Assembly (NCBI GenBank): GCA_016717265.1
Contig: JADKFX010000001.1
Span: 1,252,501 to 1,316,500 of the forward strand
Source: Saprospiraceae bacterium
GTDB lineage: Bacteria > Bacteroidota > Bacteroidia > Chitinophagales > Saprospiraceae
Length of the DNA: 64,000 nt
Direction of reading: 5' to 3'
Under the pieces are notes generated by a model that saw only the letters and a program-made list of their open reading frames with translations, was not told the DNA's origin and made no database searches. The position numbers and the translations under genes were made by a program. This document shows, one piece after another, positions 28,572-37,829 of the stretch (positions are counted from its first letter, which is position 1; every line of letters begins with the position of its first letter).

Positions 28572-30086
28572 TTAGTTATTGGCTTCTGCCATTAATTTTT
28601 TACCTTTTGCGATAGCATCATCAATAGTTCCTACAAGATTGAATGCTGCTTCAGGATATTCATCAACTTCACCATCCATAATCATGTTAAATCCGCGAAT
28701 CGTTTCATCGATTGGAACAAATACCCCTTTTATACCGGTAAATTGCTCAGCAACATGGAAAGGTTGTGAAAGAAAACGTTGAACTCTACGAGCTCTATGT
28801 ACCACTAGTTTATCTTCTTCAGATAATTCTTCCATTCCAAGAATCGCAATAATATCTAGCAATTCATTATATCTCTGTAAAATTCCTTTGACCTTTTGTG
28901 CTGTATTATAATGATGGTCGCCAATAATTAAGGGGTCCAAAATTCTGGAAGTAGAATCCAATGGATCTACCGCCGGATAAATTCCTAAAGCTGCAATTTT
29001 TCTGCTTAATACTGTGGTTGCATCCAAATGGGCAAAAGTTGTTGCTGGTGCTGGGTCGGTCAAGTCATCTGCAGGAACGTAAACTGCCTGAACAGAAGTG
29101 ATGGATCCTCTTTTTGTTGAGGTGATCCGCTCTTGCATTAAACCCATCTCCGTTGCAAGTGTTGGTTGGTAACCTACAGCAGAAGGCATCCGACCTAAAA
29201 GTGCCGATACTTCTGATCCAGCTTGTGTGAAACGGAAGATATTGTCAATAAAAAATAAGATATCTTTTCCTCCAGCAGGATCACTTAAATCTCCATCACG
29301 AAAATATTCTGCTACCGTCAATCCTGATAAAGCAACTCTGGCACGGGCTCCTGGTGGTTCGTTCATCTGGCCAAAAATAAAGGTAGCTTTGGATTCTTTC
29401 AGCCCTTCCATATTGACTTTGCTCAAATCCCAGCCTCCTTGTTCCATACTATGTTTGAAATCTTCCCCGTAATTAATAATACCGGCTTCGATCATCTCTC
29501 TTAATAAATCATTTCCTTCCCGGGTACGTTCTCCAACGCCTGCAAATACGGAAATACCACCATAACCCTTCGCAATGTTATTGATTAACTCCTGGATTAA
29601 TACCGTTTTTCCAACTCCTGCACCTCCAAAAAGTCCGATTTTACCACCTTTTGAATAAGGTTCAATCAAATCAATTACTTTAATCCCGGTAAATAATACC
29701 TCAGTTTCTGTAGATAAGTCTTCGTACGTAGGTGGTTTTTTGTGGATGGAATATTTATGTGCCATAGACACATCGCCTAAGCCATCAATAGCCTGGCCAA
29801 CTACATTAAATAATCTGCCTTTGATATCTTCACCAACGGGCATAGAAATCGTTTCATTTAAATCAATGACTTCAGTACCTCTCGCTAAACCATCTGTTGA
29901 ATCCATTGCTACTGCCCTCACACTATCTTCTCCAAGATGTTGTTGGACCTCCAGAATTAAGTCTTCTTTACCTGGACGCTTGATACACAATGCAGTATAA
30001 ATTTCTGGTAGGAATGAATTCTCACCTGAAAAACTAACGTCCACCACCGGACCGATGATTTGAGATACGCGACCTGTATTTGCCAT
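28572..30086 (-). CDS. atpD: ATP synthase F1 subunit beta
   Basis: The catalytic subunit of the F1 ATP synthase on the cytoplasmic face of the inner membrane, 504 residues. Walker A is GLFGGAGVGKT (about 155-165), followed by the catalytic FAGVGERTREGND, Walker B DILFFIDNIFRF, and LLGRMPSAVGYQPTLATEMG. DPLDSTSRILDP is the conserved C-terminal segment. It is the first gene of the atpD-atpC pair. Its start codon overlaps an antisense ATG of the divergent DUF5691-like frame, but that ATG is probably not used. Confidence 0.98.
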   Translation of the reverse strand: MANTGRVSQIIGPVVDVSFSGENSFLPEIYTALCIKRPGKEDLILEVQQHLGEDSVRAVAMDSTDGLARGTEVIDLNETISMPVGEDIKGRLFNVVGQAIDGLGDVSMAHKYSIHKKPPTYEDLSTETEVLFTGIKVIDLIEPYSKGGKIGLFGGAGVGKTVLIQELINNIAKGYGGISVFAGVGERTREGNDLLREMIEAGIINYGEDFKHSMEQGGWDLSKVNMEGLKESKATFIFGQMNEPPGARARVALSGLTVAEYFRDGDLSDPAGGKDILFFIDNIFRFTQAGSEVSALLGRMPSAVGYQPTLATEMGLMQERITSTKRGSITSVQAVYVPADDLTDPAPATTFAHLDATTVLSRKIAALGIYPAVDPLDSTSRILDPLIIGDHHYNTAQKVKGILQRYNELLDIIAILGMEELSEEDKLVVHRARRVQRFLSQPFHVAEQFTGIKGVFVPIDETIRGFNMIMDGEVDEYPEAAFNLVGTIDDAIAKGKKLMAEANN

Positions 30087-30121
30087 GATATATTTTTTCT
30101 ATGTATTTTTAAAAAGACGCG

Positions 30122-30152
30122 CAAAGATATGTACATCTTTGTGTAGAAACAA
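30122..30152 (-). promoter_or_regulatory. promoter of atpD-atpC
   Basis: Minus-strand TATCTTTG (30129-30122), a perfect -7 box, with TTG (30152-30150) 20 bases upstream. It is 36 bases from the atpD ATG. On the plus strand a near-consensus CATCTTTG at 30134-30141 could serve the divergent gene, so the two promoters would overlap. Confidence 0.6.
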
Positions 30153-30168
30153 AAATATTGACAATCCC

Positions 30169-31545
30169 TTGACAGTTCCAGAGCAAGAAAATATTCCTGA
30201 AAATGAATTAAAGTTCCGACTTTTAGGAGATTTAAAGGAAGAATTACTATATGGCGTGCCTGAGGAACAGAGAGAAACGATAAAAGCCCAATTACTAGAA
30301 CTCGGTTTAGTTTATAAAGCTGCAAGCTTTATAAAGTCAAAAAAGGAACCTAATCCGGAAGCCCCAGAACAATGGCATTGGCCTCAAGTGCATTTTTTTA
30401 TAAAGGCCTTAATAGCTTTAAATGAAAAAAGCGTTTTCTATGAATGGTCTCATGTATTGGAAAAGAGACAAGCTTGTTTTCCAGGGAATTGTATCTATGA
30501 ACTCCTGGAATGGGGCTCCAAAGATTTAGATTTTGCAGAGATGATCCTCCCTAGTTTGGGTGAATTATGTCAGTTTTTAGCTCCCTTCTATTCGGAATTT
30601 AGTATTTTCTCTAGAGATCTTCAAAAGCAAGCGTTTTTATTTCCTAAAAAGGAACAAAAATTATTTGCATTTAAACAATTTAGAAAGCAGAATCCAAAGG
30701 AGGCATTTGAATATTTTAAATTGCAGTTTCCAAATTTAAAAGGAACCGAAAAACAAAATGCTTTATGGATTCTAAAGTATGGATTAACAGAATCTGAAAT
30801 TATAGAATTGAGAACGGTCTGTGATACCAAAAAACAAGTCATTTTATTGGAATTGATCAAACTTAATTTATGCTTGCCTGAAACTGCTTTTTATAAAACC
30901 ACCAAATCTAATTTTCAAACTAAACTTGCTCAGGGCAATCTGGATCAATTTCAATTTGAAAATTTTTCTATTAAACAAACGGAATGTACCATTGAGCAAA
31001 TCATTAAAGTACTCCCATTAAGCCTTATCCAAAATGAGGAAGAAGCCTTAAAATATATAGATTGGATTGAAAAAAATGATCAGGAAAATGCACTTTTAAA
31101 TGCAATGAAAAGCTATCCTGATTCTAATTTTTCATATTGGTATTTTAATATTTTACTAGCACAAAACCGTTTGAATGAAAACTTTCCAACAGCCTTGTTA
31201 TCAAGCGGCTTAGATCATATTAAATTTACGAAGGCATGTATAAAGTGGATCGATGAAACAGGAGATGCCCTGGATGTTGAAGCATTTCTCCATTTTATAA
31301 ATTCTGAAAAACACTTTTGGTCTGATGAACTTTTAGTAAAAATAATTGGTTTGCGAAAAAATCTAGCATTAGATCGGAAATATGATTTTGATATTTTTTG
31401 GCAATTATTACCTTACAAACTAAATCCAAATTCAAATTATGTTATAAGTATTCCTTCTGAGTGCAAAATACATTTTAATAAATTGATTCATTTTGATACG
31501 ATCATTTCTTTTCGCAAATTAATTCGGAATATGAAGTCAAATTAA
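30169..31545 (+). CDS. DUF5691-like helical repeat protein
   Basis: A protein of 458 residues, mostly alpha-helical, cytosolic, without signal or membrane segments. Its pattern (LLYGVPEEQRETIKAQLLELG near the start, then paired helices, DLQKQAFLFPKKEQKLFAF, NPKEAFEYFKLQFPNLKGTEKQNALWIL) resembles the HEAT-like DUF5691 family, which travels with MoxR and DUF5682 genes. Both of those lie 2-3 kb downstream here, which supports the call. The start is taken as TTG at 30169 (MTVPEQEN). The ATG at 30085 would need a basic leader unlike the rest and would overlap the atpD start. Function unknown; it is presumed to assist the MoxR ATPase. Confidence 0.55.
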   Translation: MTVPEQENIPENELKFRLLGDLKEELLYGVPEEQRETIKAQLLELGLVYKAASFIKSKKEPNPEAPEQWHWPQVHFFIKALIALNEKSVFYEWSHVLEKRQACFPGNCIYELLEWGSKDLDFAEMILPSLGELCQFLAPFYSEFSIFSRDLQKQAFLFPKKEQKLFAFKQFRKQNPKEAFEYFKLQFPNLKGTEKQNALWILKYGLTESEIIELRTVCDTKKQVILLELIKLNLCLPETAFYKTTKSNFQTKLAQGNLDQFQFENFSIKQTECTIEQIIKVLPLSLIQNEEEALKYIDWIEKNDQENALLNAMKSYPDSNFSYWYFNILLAQNRLNENFPTALLSSGLDHIKFTKACIKWIDETGDALDVEAFLHFINSEKHFWSDELLVKIIGLRKNLALDRKYDFDIFWQLLPYKLNPNSNYVISIPSECKIHFNKLIHFDTIISFRKLIRNMKSN

Positions 31546-31774
31546 AAATCTAATTTGAAGGGATCTATTAGCATTTTATCGGACATGCATAGGTCGATTT
31601 CTAGAAGATCTATTAAAACGAATAGTGTCGGCAAATTTAATAATATCTTAATACGCTATGAAAGCAAAATGGAATTGAATTTATTAAACTACTTTTGCTA
31701 AATGCGACGGTGCATTTAGATGGAATCAACCAATAGCCAATAAATTTTCACTGTACTATTTTGCACTTTCCAAC

Positions 31775-33088
31775 ATGAAACTAGAGATTATGAAATATTT
31801 GTCCATATTGATTTTATTTTGTGCTTGTTCAAATGTGTCATTTGATCAGAAAGCTTCAACATTCAGTAATAAAGGTATTACCAGCGATGCATTGCTTGAT
31901 GCTAAGGGTAACTTTTATATTTGTGGAGAAACCTCCGTATTTACTTCTGGAAAACCAAGCCAAGCTGTCAATAAAGATGCATTCTTTGTATATTCAAATG
32001 ATTTTGGAAAAACATTTCATGGTTATTCCTATGGGGAAGCAAATCAAGCGGAGCGTTTCGAAAGAATCTTGACCTATGATAATTCATTGATACTTTCAGG
32101 TTTTTATGGAGATTCTAAAAGCAAGTTCCTCTTGCGGGTTTTACCGGAGGGCAAACCTGTTTGGGCAATCCAATCTGAAATCTATAAAACCTTCGATCAA
32201 GGTGATGTTGCTGTTGATCCTACAGGAAATATTTTGTTAAGTTCTAAAAATCCTACCGATGATGCTTATTTAGGATTTATGCATCTTATTGATAAAGAGG
32301 GAAATTGTAAATGGTCAAAGCGAATGTCAGCTATGGAAATTATGCAAGATATTATTTGTACCAGGGATTCCCAGTTTATTATAAGTTATAAACAGAAAGG
32401 TGCATTTATCGATGGTTCTACAAGGAAGAAATATTGGATGAATAGCTTTCATAAGATCAATAAGGAAGGTTCCTTTATTTGGTCTAATAAGTTTCATATT
32501 GAAGTGGATCAGGCAAGTGATTGTGTTTTTAATAAAGTACTTGAAGACCAAGCAGGAAATTTGTATTTTATAGGAAGAATAGAATTGTTAAAATCTAAAG
32601 GGCACGATTTGTTTATCATTAAAACCAATTCAACCGGAACTATTCTTTGGAGCTCAATCTATGCTACCTCAAATGAATTTGCATTTAAGAATGCATGTTT
32701 TCATGAGTCAGGCAATTTACTACTCGTTGCTGATGGATATGGTAAAAATGGTGGGTTGGTGTATATGGAAATGAAACCAGATGGTGTTATTTCCTGGTCA
32801 AAAATTAAAGCTACTGCAAATTATGAGCAAGTCATTAATATTTTGCCAGGAAAAAATAAGTATGCAATTGTTTGGGATAAATTATTGAATTTTTCAACAT
32901 TCACCATGGATGCCAAAGGAAATTCTTGTTATACTGATGTCAAAGAGCAAATTATTGAAAGGCAAAATTTTCCAGTACTTTTAGATACCTATCATGGTTC
33001 CTGGGATCCAGCTGTTTCAGATTGGAAAAAAATAGAAATTAGCCTCCTTCCACATTCGGAAATTCCATTGACTAATGAATGCAAATAA
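31775..33088 (+). CDS. lipoprotein with beta-propeller-like repeats, unknown function
   Basis: A 437-residue protein with a lipoprotein signal (MKYLSILILFCAC, Cys near residue 17-19), so it is probably membrane-anchored outside the cytoplasm. The rest has repeating short strands with a shared pattern such as ALLDAKGNFYICGE, AVDPTGNILLSS, LEDQAGNLYFIGR, HESGNLLLVADG, and KINKEGSFIWSN. These repeats, spaced roughly 50-60 residues, suggest a bladed beta-propeller of the SBBP/delta-60 kind. I recognise no enzyme motif. It sits between the DUF5691-like and MoxR genes on the same strand, with more than 200 bases of spacer each side, so membership of that module is uncertain. Confidence 0.65.
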   Translation: MKLEIMKYLSILILFCACSNVSFDQKASTFSNKGITSDALLDAKGNFYICGETSVFTSGKPSQAVNKDAFFVYSNDFGKTFHGYSYGEANQAERFERILTYDNSLILSGFYGDSKSKFLLRVLPEGKPVWAIQSEIYKTFDQGDVAVDPTGNILLSSKNPTDDAYLGFMHLIDKEGNCKWSKRMSAMEIMQDIICTRDSQFIISYKQKGAFIDGSTRKKYWMNSFHKINKEGSFIWSNKFHIEVDQASDCVFNKVLEDQAGNLYFIGRIELLKSKGHDLFIIKTNSTGTILWSSIYATSNEFAFKNACFHESGNLLLVADGYGKNGGLVYMEMKPDGVISWSKIKATANYEQVINILPGKNKYAIVWDKLLNFSTFTMDAKGNSCYTDVKEQIIERQNFPVLLDTYHGSWDPAVSDWKKIEISLLPHSEIPLTNECK

Positions 33089-33266
33089 ATGGACGAATAA
33101 GCTTCATTTTATATCAAAGGAATAGATATTTTTAGGATTTCAAGCATATCCAGAAGGACCTCTAAACGAGTGCATTAGTATTTTAGAATTGAGTTTATAT
33201 TTGGGTTTAAAATTTTCAGCTTCGCTATTTTTGGAGAATCTTTTTTATATTTTATAATTTTAATCA

Positions 33267-33296
33267 TTGTAAATCTCTTCAATAGTTTCAACTTTG
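33267..33296 (+). promoter_or_regulatory. promoter of the MoxR-DUF5682 pair
   Basis: TTG at 33267-33269, a 19-base spacer, then CAACTTTG at 33289-33296 (one mismatch to TAnnTTTG). It is 8 bases before the ATG at 33305. This suggests the MoxR gene is transcribed separately from the lipoprotein gene upstream. Confidence 0.45.
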
Positions 33297-33304
33297 TAGA
33301 ACAA

Positions 33305-34417
33305 ATGGGTATGACATTAAATGCTATTTTAAGACCCCATGCAGAAAATGCATATGCTGTAGAATTAGAAGCCCTAAAGAATTTAGATACCCGGGACAAA
33401 CCTGCAAGTTGGAATTTATCGCCCTGGAGTGTTTTGTTATATATAATGGGTGGCAAATTGGAGGATGGGACGCTTATCACACCAAAGTATATCGGGTCTA
33501 AAAATTTAGTAGAAGTTGCCATTGCAACCTTATTGTCAGATAGAGCTTTATTATTAATTGGAATTCCTGGTACAGCTAAAACCTGGATGTCAGAACATCT
33601 TGCGGCAGCGATCAGTGGGGACTCTACACTTTTAGTGCAAGGTACTGCGGGTACAAATGAAGAATCTTTACGTTACGGATGGAATTACGCACAACTTATT
33701 GCAAAAGGGCCGAGTCGGGATGCATTGGTTCCAGGGCCTGTAATGAAAGCTATGAATACTGGCAAATTAGTCCGAATAGAGGAACTAACCAGGATACCAA
33801 CGGAAGTTCAGGATGCATTAATTACAATACTCTCTGAAAAAACCTTACCAATTGCAGAATTGAATGAAGAAGTGCAAGCGATCCAGGGATTTAATGTAAT
33901 TGCTACCGCAAATGATCAGGATAAAGGCATTCATCCACTGTCTTCTGCATTGCAACGACGATTTAATACCCTGGTAATGCCATTGCCTGAAACGCTGGAA
34001 GATGAAGTTCGAATAGTGCGACAAAGAATTCATCAAATGGAACAAATGATGCAAATAAATTTAGAAAAATTAAAAGATCAGCATACTGAAAAACTAGTCC
34101 GGATGTTCCGGGAGTTAAGAGAAGGTATCAGCCATGACAAGAAACAAAAAATTAAGCAAAGTAAAGCTACACTCAGTCCGGCAGAAGCAATTTCTATTGT
34201 GCATCATGCACGTATTCAACATCATTTTTTTTCGGATGCAGCAATTGGTCCAGCTCAAATTGCATCAGGATTTGTACATTCTGTAATTAAAAATGATCCT
34301 GAAGAAAAACTAATTTTACAAGAATATACGGAAGCCATTCTAAAAAAGCGACCAGAATTTAAAGATTGGTATGAAGCAATGCACCATTTATTATTGGATA
34401 CTAATAAACGTTTGTAA
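33305..34417 (+). CDS. MoxR-family AAA+ ATPase of the DUF5682-linked type
   Basis: A 370-residue cytosolic AAA+ ATPase. Walker A is GIPGTAKT (86-93). TLLVQGTAGTNEESLRYGWNY is a family signature. The Walker B position reads LVRIEELTR, so the usual Asp-Glu is Glu-Glu (159-160), a form I associate with this subgroup. Sensor 1 is IATAND (Asn 203), and the arginine region is LQRRF (218-219). MoxR proteins remodel partner proteins, most often together with a VWA-domain protein. The next gene, 32 bases on, encodes the DUF5682 partner, but no VWA gene follows. Confidence 0.88.
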   Translation: MGMTLNAILRPHAENAYAVELEALKNLDTRDKPASWNLSPWSVLLYIMGGKLEDGTLITPKYIGSKNLVEVAIATLLSDRALLLIGIPGTAKTWMSEHLAAAISGDSTLLVQGTAGTNEESLRYGWNYAQLIAKGPSRDALVPGPVMKAMNTGKLVRIEELTRIPTEVQDALITILSEKTLPIAELNEEVQAIQGFNVIATANDQDKGIHPLSSALQRRFNTLVMPLPETLEDEVRIVRQRIHQMEQMMQINLEKLKDQHTEKLVRMFRELREGISHDKKQKIKQSKATLSPAEAISIVHHARIQHHFFSDAAIGPAQIASGFVHSVIKNDPEEKLILQEYTEAILKKRPEFKDWYEAMHHLLLDTNKRL

Positions 34418-34449
34418 GTTATAATCTATCAACATTTGTTATTGCTATT

Positions 34450-36669
34450 TTGACACAGATTAAAATATTTGGAATTCGGCATCACGGAGCTGGTTCAACG
34501 AAACGATTACTGCAAGCTCTTGATCAATTTCAACCCGATGTATTAGCAATAGAATTACCGGAAGAAGCAAAACAATTAATTCCATTAATAAATGAACAAA
34601 CCATTGTGCCTCCAATTGCTTTTCTTTTTTATGATGCGAATAATCCGGACCATTCAATATATCTTCCTTTGGCTGTATTTTCTCCAGAATACCAAGCGAT
34701 TTTATTTTCAATAAAGCATACTATTCCAATTTTTCCAATAGATCTTCCTGCAGGAATTTCAATGCAGCATTCAAATTTTAGTGCAAGTCCGGAAGCAGAT
34801 TTAGATAAAAGGCAAAAAAGTATGATCCATGATCCTATCGGTTTTTTAGCAAAACAAGCTGGTTATAAAGATAGTGAGCGATGGTGGGAAATTCACTTTG
34901 AACAATGGACAGATCATGATAAACTATTTGATTTTATTCAGAATTTAATGGGCGAATTGCGCCATAAAAGTCTTGGATTGGATGATTCGGAAACATTGAT
35001 TCGCGAACAATTTATGCGAATCCAACTCCGAAAATTAATTCAAAAGAAATTTAAGAAAATTGCTGTCATCTGTGGCGCATGGCATGGTCCGTTACTAATA
35101 GAAGAGGAACTTAAACGAACAGAAGAAGAAACCCTCAAATCCTTAAAATCGACGAATATAAGAACTTGCATTATTCCCTGGACCTATAAAAACATGAGTC
35201 TTGAAAATGGATATAGTGCAGGCATTCAATCTCCTATTTGGCACGAAGCATTATTTAATAATGCTCAAAATGCTAGTTCTGAATTTTTAGTAAAGGCTAT
35301 TCATTATCTTCGAAAAGAAGGTATCGATTTAAGTCCAGCTTCTGCAATGGATGCAGAAATGCTTGCAACAAATCTGGCATTAATACGGAATTTACCGTTT
35401 CCCGGACTGGAAGAATTATTGGAAAGTGCAAACTGTGTTTTTGGCAAAGGAAGTTTAAAGAATAGTGCTACCATTCGGGAACATATTTTATGTGGTGAAG
35501 TAACTGGAAAAATAGAAATTGGAAAACAATCCCTTCCATTTATAATTTGCTTTCATGAAGCATTGAGAAAATTGCGGTTGACTCGATTTTGGAAAGATGG
35601 ACATCAGGAACACCTAGACCTTGACTTAAGAAAAGAGAATCATTTATTGATTTCACAATTTCTGCATTTTACCCAGCTGGTTGAGTTAAATTGGGTTAAT
35701 ACCAAAGTGATAGAGGTAAATGCACTTGGTAATTTTCATGAAAACTGGTGGTTTCATTGGAGACCAGAATTGGAAATTCAGCTTATACAAATAGCATTGT
35801 GTGGAAATAGTTTGAGAGAGGCGGCATTAAAATATCTGATCCGGAAATTAAATGGTCCAATAGAATTTTACAAAATTGGCCAATTTTTAGATAGCGCTTT
35901 AAAATCAGGTTTCCATGAAGTCTTGCCATTGTTAAAAACTAAAATTGAAAACATCATTTTGCAAAATGCAGATGTTATTCAGTTGAGTACGATGATTCGT
36001 CCATTATTATCGGGAATGGATTATGGTGCGATCCATCAAACGGATTTAGATTTTATTAAATCGGTACTTGAAACATTAATTTCAAAAATCGTAATTGCTT
36101 TTCCAGAGGCAGTGCATTTTGTAGACGCTAAAAGGAGTAAAATGCTCCTGGAGGTGTTATTCGTTATTCAATTGTATTTTGATAAATTTAAGCAACACGA
36201 TTTAGCAAGTTTTTGGAAGGAACAACTGGCGCATATTATTTCAGATGACTTGGCACATCAACTGATAAAAGGTAAAATATGGAATTTAATGCTTGAACGA
36301 AAATGGACTGGAATGGATGAATTTATCCATGCGTTTGATTTGCAATTTTCATTACATTCTGAAATTCCACAAGCAGCGCAATGGTTTGAAGGTTTTTTAT
36401 ATAATCAATCTGCTTTTTATTTAATGCATCCTGATATACTTAGAAGTCTGGATTTCTGGATTCAATCATTAGATGAAATTCATTTTAATGAACATCTGCC
36501 ATTGTTAAGAAGAACATTGGATAGTATTACACCTGGCGAGCGTCAGCGTATTTTTAAGCTTTTAAAAAATCAGACTACAATTAAAATAGAGGAACCGGAA
36601 GTTGAATTGTTTATCGATCTGAGAAGGGTAAGTTTAATTGAAAAATATCTTGAAAAACTTAGCAACTAG
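34450..36669 (+). CDS. DUF5682 family protein
   Basis: A 739-residue protein. The N-terminal 250 residues match DUF5682: IKIFGIRHHGAGSTKRLLQAL, LAIELPEEAKQLI, PPIAFLFY, LPLAVFSPEYQAI, IFPIDLPAG, and later VICGAWHGPLL. The GIRHHG and GAWHG histidines with early acidic residues recall the EreA/ChaN-like fold. The C-terminal 400 residues are helical and variable. There is no signal peptide. The only start that includes the conserved first strand is a TTG at 34450, so this is a real non-ATG start. It is paired with the MoxR gene (32-base gap). The molecular function is undetermined for the whole family. Confidence 0.8.
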   Translation: MTQIKIFGIRHHGAGSTKRLLQALDQFQPDVLAIELPEEAKQLIPLINEQTIVPPIAFLFYDANNPDHSIYLPLAVFSPEYQAILFSIKHTIPIFPIDLPAGISMQHSNFSASPEADLDKRQKSMIHDPIGFLAKQAGYKDSERWWEIHFEQWTDHDKLFDFIQNLMGELRHKSLGLDDSETLIREQFMRIQLRKLIQKKFKKIAVICGAWHGPLLIEEELKRTEEETLKSLKSTNIRTCIIPWTYKNMSLENGYSAGIQSPIWHEALFNNAQNASSEFLVKAIHYLRKEGIDLSPASAMDAEMLATNLALIRNLPFPGLEELLESANCVFGKGSLKNSATIREHILCGEVTGKIEIGKQSLPFIICFHEALRKLRLTRFWKDGHQEHLDLDLRKENHLLISQFLHFTQLVELNWVNTKVIEVNALGNFHENWWFHWRPELEIQLIQIALCGNSLREAALKYLIRKLNGPIEFYKIGQFLDSALKSGFHEVLPLLKTKIENIILQNADVIQLSTMIRPLLSGMDYGAIHQTDLDFIKSVLETLISKIVIAFPEAVHFVDAKRSKMLLEVLFVIQLYFDKFKQHDLASFWKEQLAHIISDDLAHQLIKGKIWNLMLERKWTGMDEFIHAFDLQFSLHSEIPQAAQWFEGFLYNQSAFYLMHPDILRSLDFWIQSLDEIHFNEHLPLLRRTLDSITPGERQRIFKLLKNQTTIKIEEPEVELFIDLRRVSLIEKYLEKLSN

Positions 36670-36740
36670 TTTACAGATCTTATTTATATTACTGTGATGA
36701 TACCTATTGTGCTTTGAATACCAATGGAATAAAATTGAAT

Positions 36741-37502
36741 TTACTCCTCTTCTCCGGATTCATCAGAAGGCTTTTCTTGTAACCAGAAAGTATTCATAGA
36801 TTCTCCTTTTAAAAGATGTAATTGCTGAAGATTGATGAGTTCTAGAATTCCAAGAAAAATTACAATTGCATGAATTCTATTTTCACATCCTTCAAATAAC
36901 ATATCAAAACTTGCTTTCCCGTAATTCTTGATTTTCTGAATTACCTTTTCTTGTTCGTCAACAATTTCATATTCATAATTATAGATCTGATGAACAATTG
37001 CTTTAGGTCCTTCCGCAAAACGCATCATGACTTTTTGAAAAACCTTCATAAGGTTAAACAAATTCAAAGTTTCCCATTCTGCATCTACTAATGCTTTGCT
37101 GGCAAGAGATTCAAATTCTTTTTTAATATTTCCTCGGGGAATTCTAAAATAACGATCATCCTCCATGAGGCTCATTTCATCAATTACCTCGCGGATTGCT
37201 TTATATTCCAATAATTTTTGAACGAGCTCACGACGGGGATCGATTTCCTGATTATTTTCATCCAACTCCTTTCGAGGAAGTAACATCTTTGCCTTAATTC
37301 TAATGAGGGTGGCAGCAACTAATATAAATTCGCTGGCCAAATCCAGATTCATGGATTCCATTTGACGAATATATGCAAGAAAATCTTCCGTAATTTTGGC
37401 AATCGGGATGTCAGAAATTTCAAGTTCATCCCTTTCAATAAAGAATAACAGAAGGTCAAAAGGACCTTCAAATTGTTGAAGCTTAATTGTATATGTATTC
37501 AT
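36741..37502 (-). CDS. scpA: segregation and condensation protein A
   Basis: The kleisin subunit of the bacterial SMC condensin complex, 253 residues. The N-terminal helical domain shows the family signature QQFEGPFDLLLFFIE, DELEISDIPIAKITEDFL and LASEFILVAATLIRIKAKMLLPR. A winged-helix C-terminal domain (about 185-245) includes RIHAIVIFLGILELINL. The ATG at 37502 begins the family's normal N-terminus; a longer frame to 37535 is not supported. TACCTTCG on the minus strand at 37529-37522 is a probable -7 box. scpB is not adjacent. Confidence 0.95.
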   Translation of the reverse strand: MNTYTIKLQQFEGPFDLLLFFIERDELEISDIPIAKITEDFLAYIRQMESMNLDLASEFILVAATLIRIKAKMLLPRKELDENNQEIDPRRELVQKLLEYKAIREVIDEMSLMEDDRYFRIPRGNIKKEFESLASKALVDAEWETLNLFNLMKVFQKVMMRFAEGPKAIVHQIYNYEYEIVDEQEKVIQKIKNYGKASFDMLFEGCENRIHAIVIFLGILELINLQQLHLLKGESMNTFWLQEKPSDESGEEE

Positions 37503-37529
37503 AATGACTCGAAAGGGCCTGCGAAGGTA

Positions 37530-37829
37530 CGGCAAAAGGTTTTCCTTTCAAAGAATACATCCATTTTATTGATTTGGGTATTTAGAGCGAAACAACTCAT
37601 CCAGATGGAGTGTCTAAAAGATATTCTAATTGACTTTTAATGTATTCAGCAGAGGGCTTTTTTAAATTCTTATGATGAAGTTCACTGAATTTTGGTTTTT
37701 GATAAGTTTTAGGTCTATTTTTCAAAGAAAGCAAACAGACAATCATCGAAGCGATTAGCTTATGATACAAAACAATTCTTCATTTTTAATTCTTCAATTT
37801 TAATTTTTCTTTTCCCTTACCTTCGTCCC
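37530..37829. other. intergenic region without a recognised gene
   Basis: About 300 bases between the divergent scpA and methyltransferase genes. TACCTTCG at 37818-37825 is a probable -7 box for the rightward gene and lies only 4 bases before its ATG, so that transcript would be leaderless or nearly so. A 28-codon frame in the middle has no recognisable content. Confidence 0.45.

Noticed and set aside
29957..30325. 122-codon minus-strand frame crossing the atpD start
   Set aside because: Overlaps both atpD and the DUF5691-like gene in another frame, and contains the atpD promoter.
33175..33522. 115-codon minus-strand frame before the MoxR gene
   Set aside because: Covers the MoxR promoter and N-terminus in antisense, with Lys/Ile-rich composition expected from AT-rich noncoding DNA.
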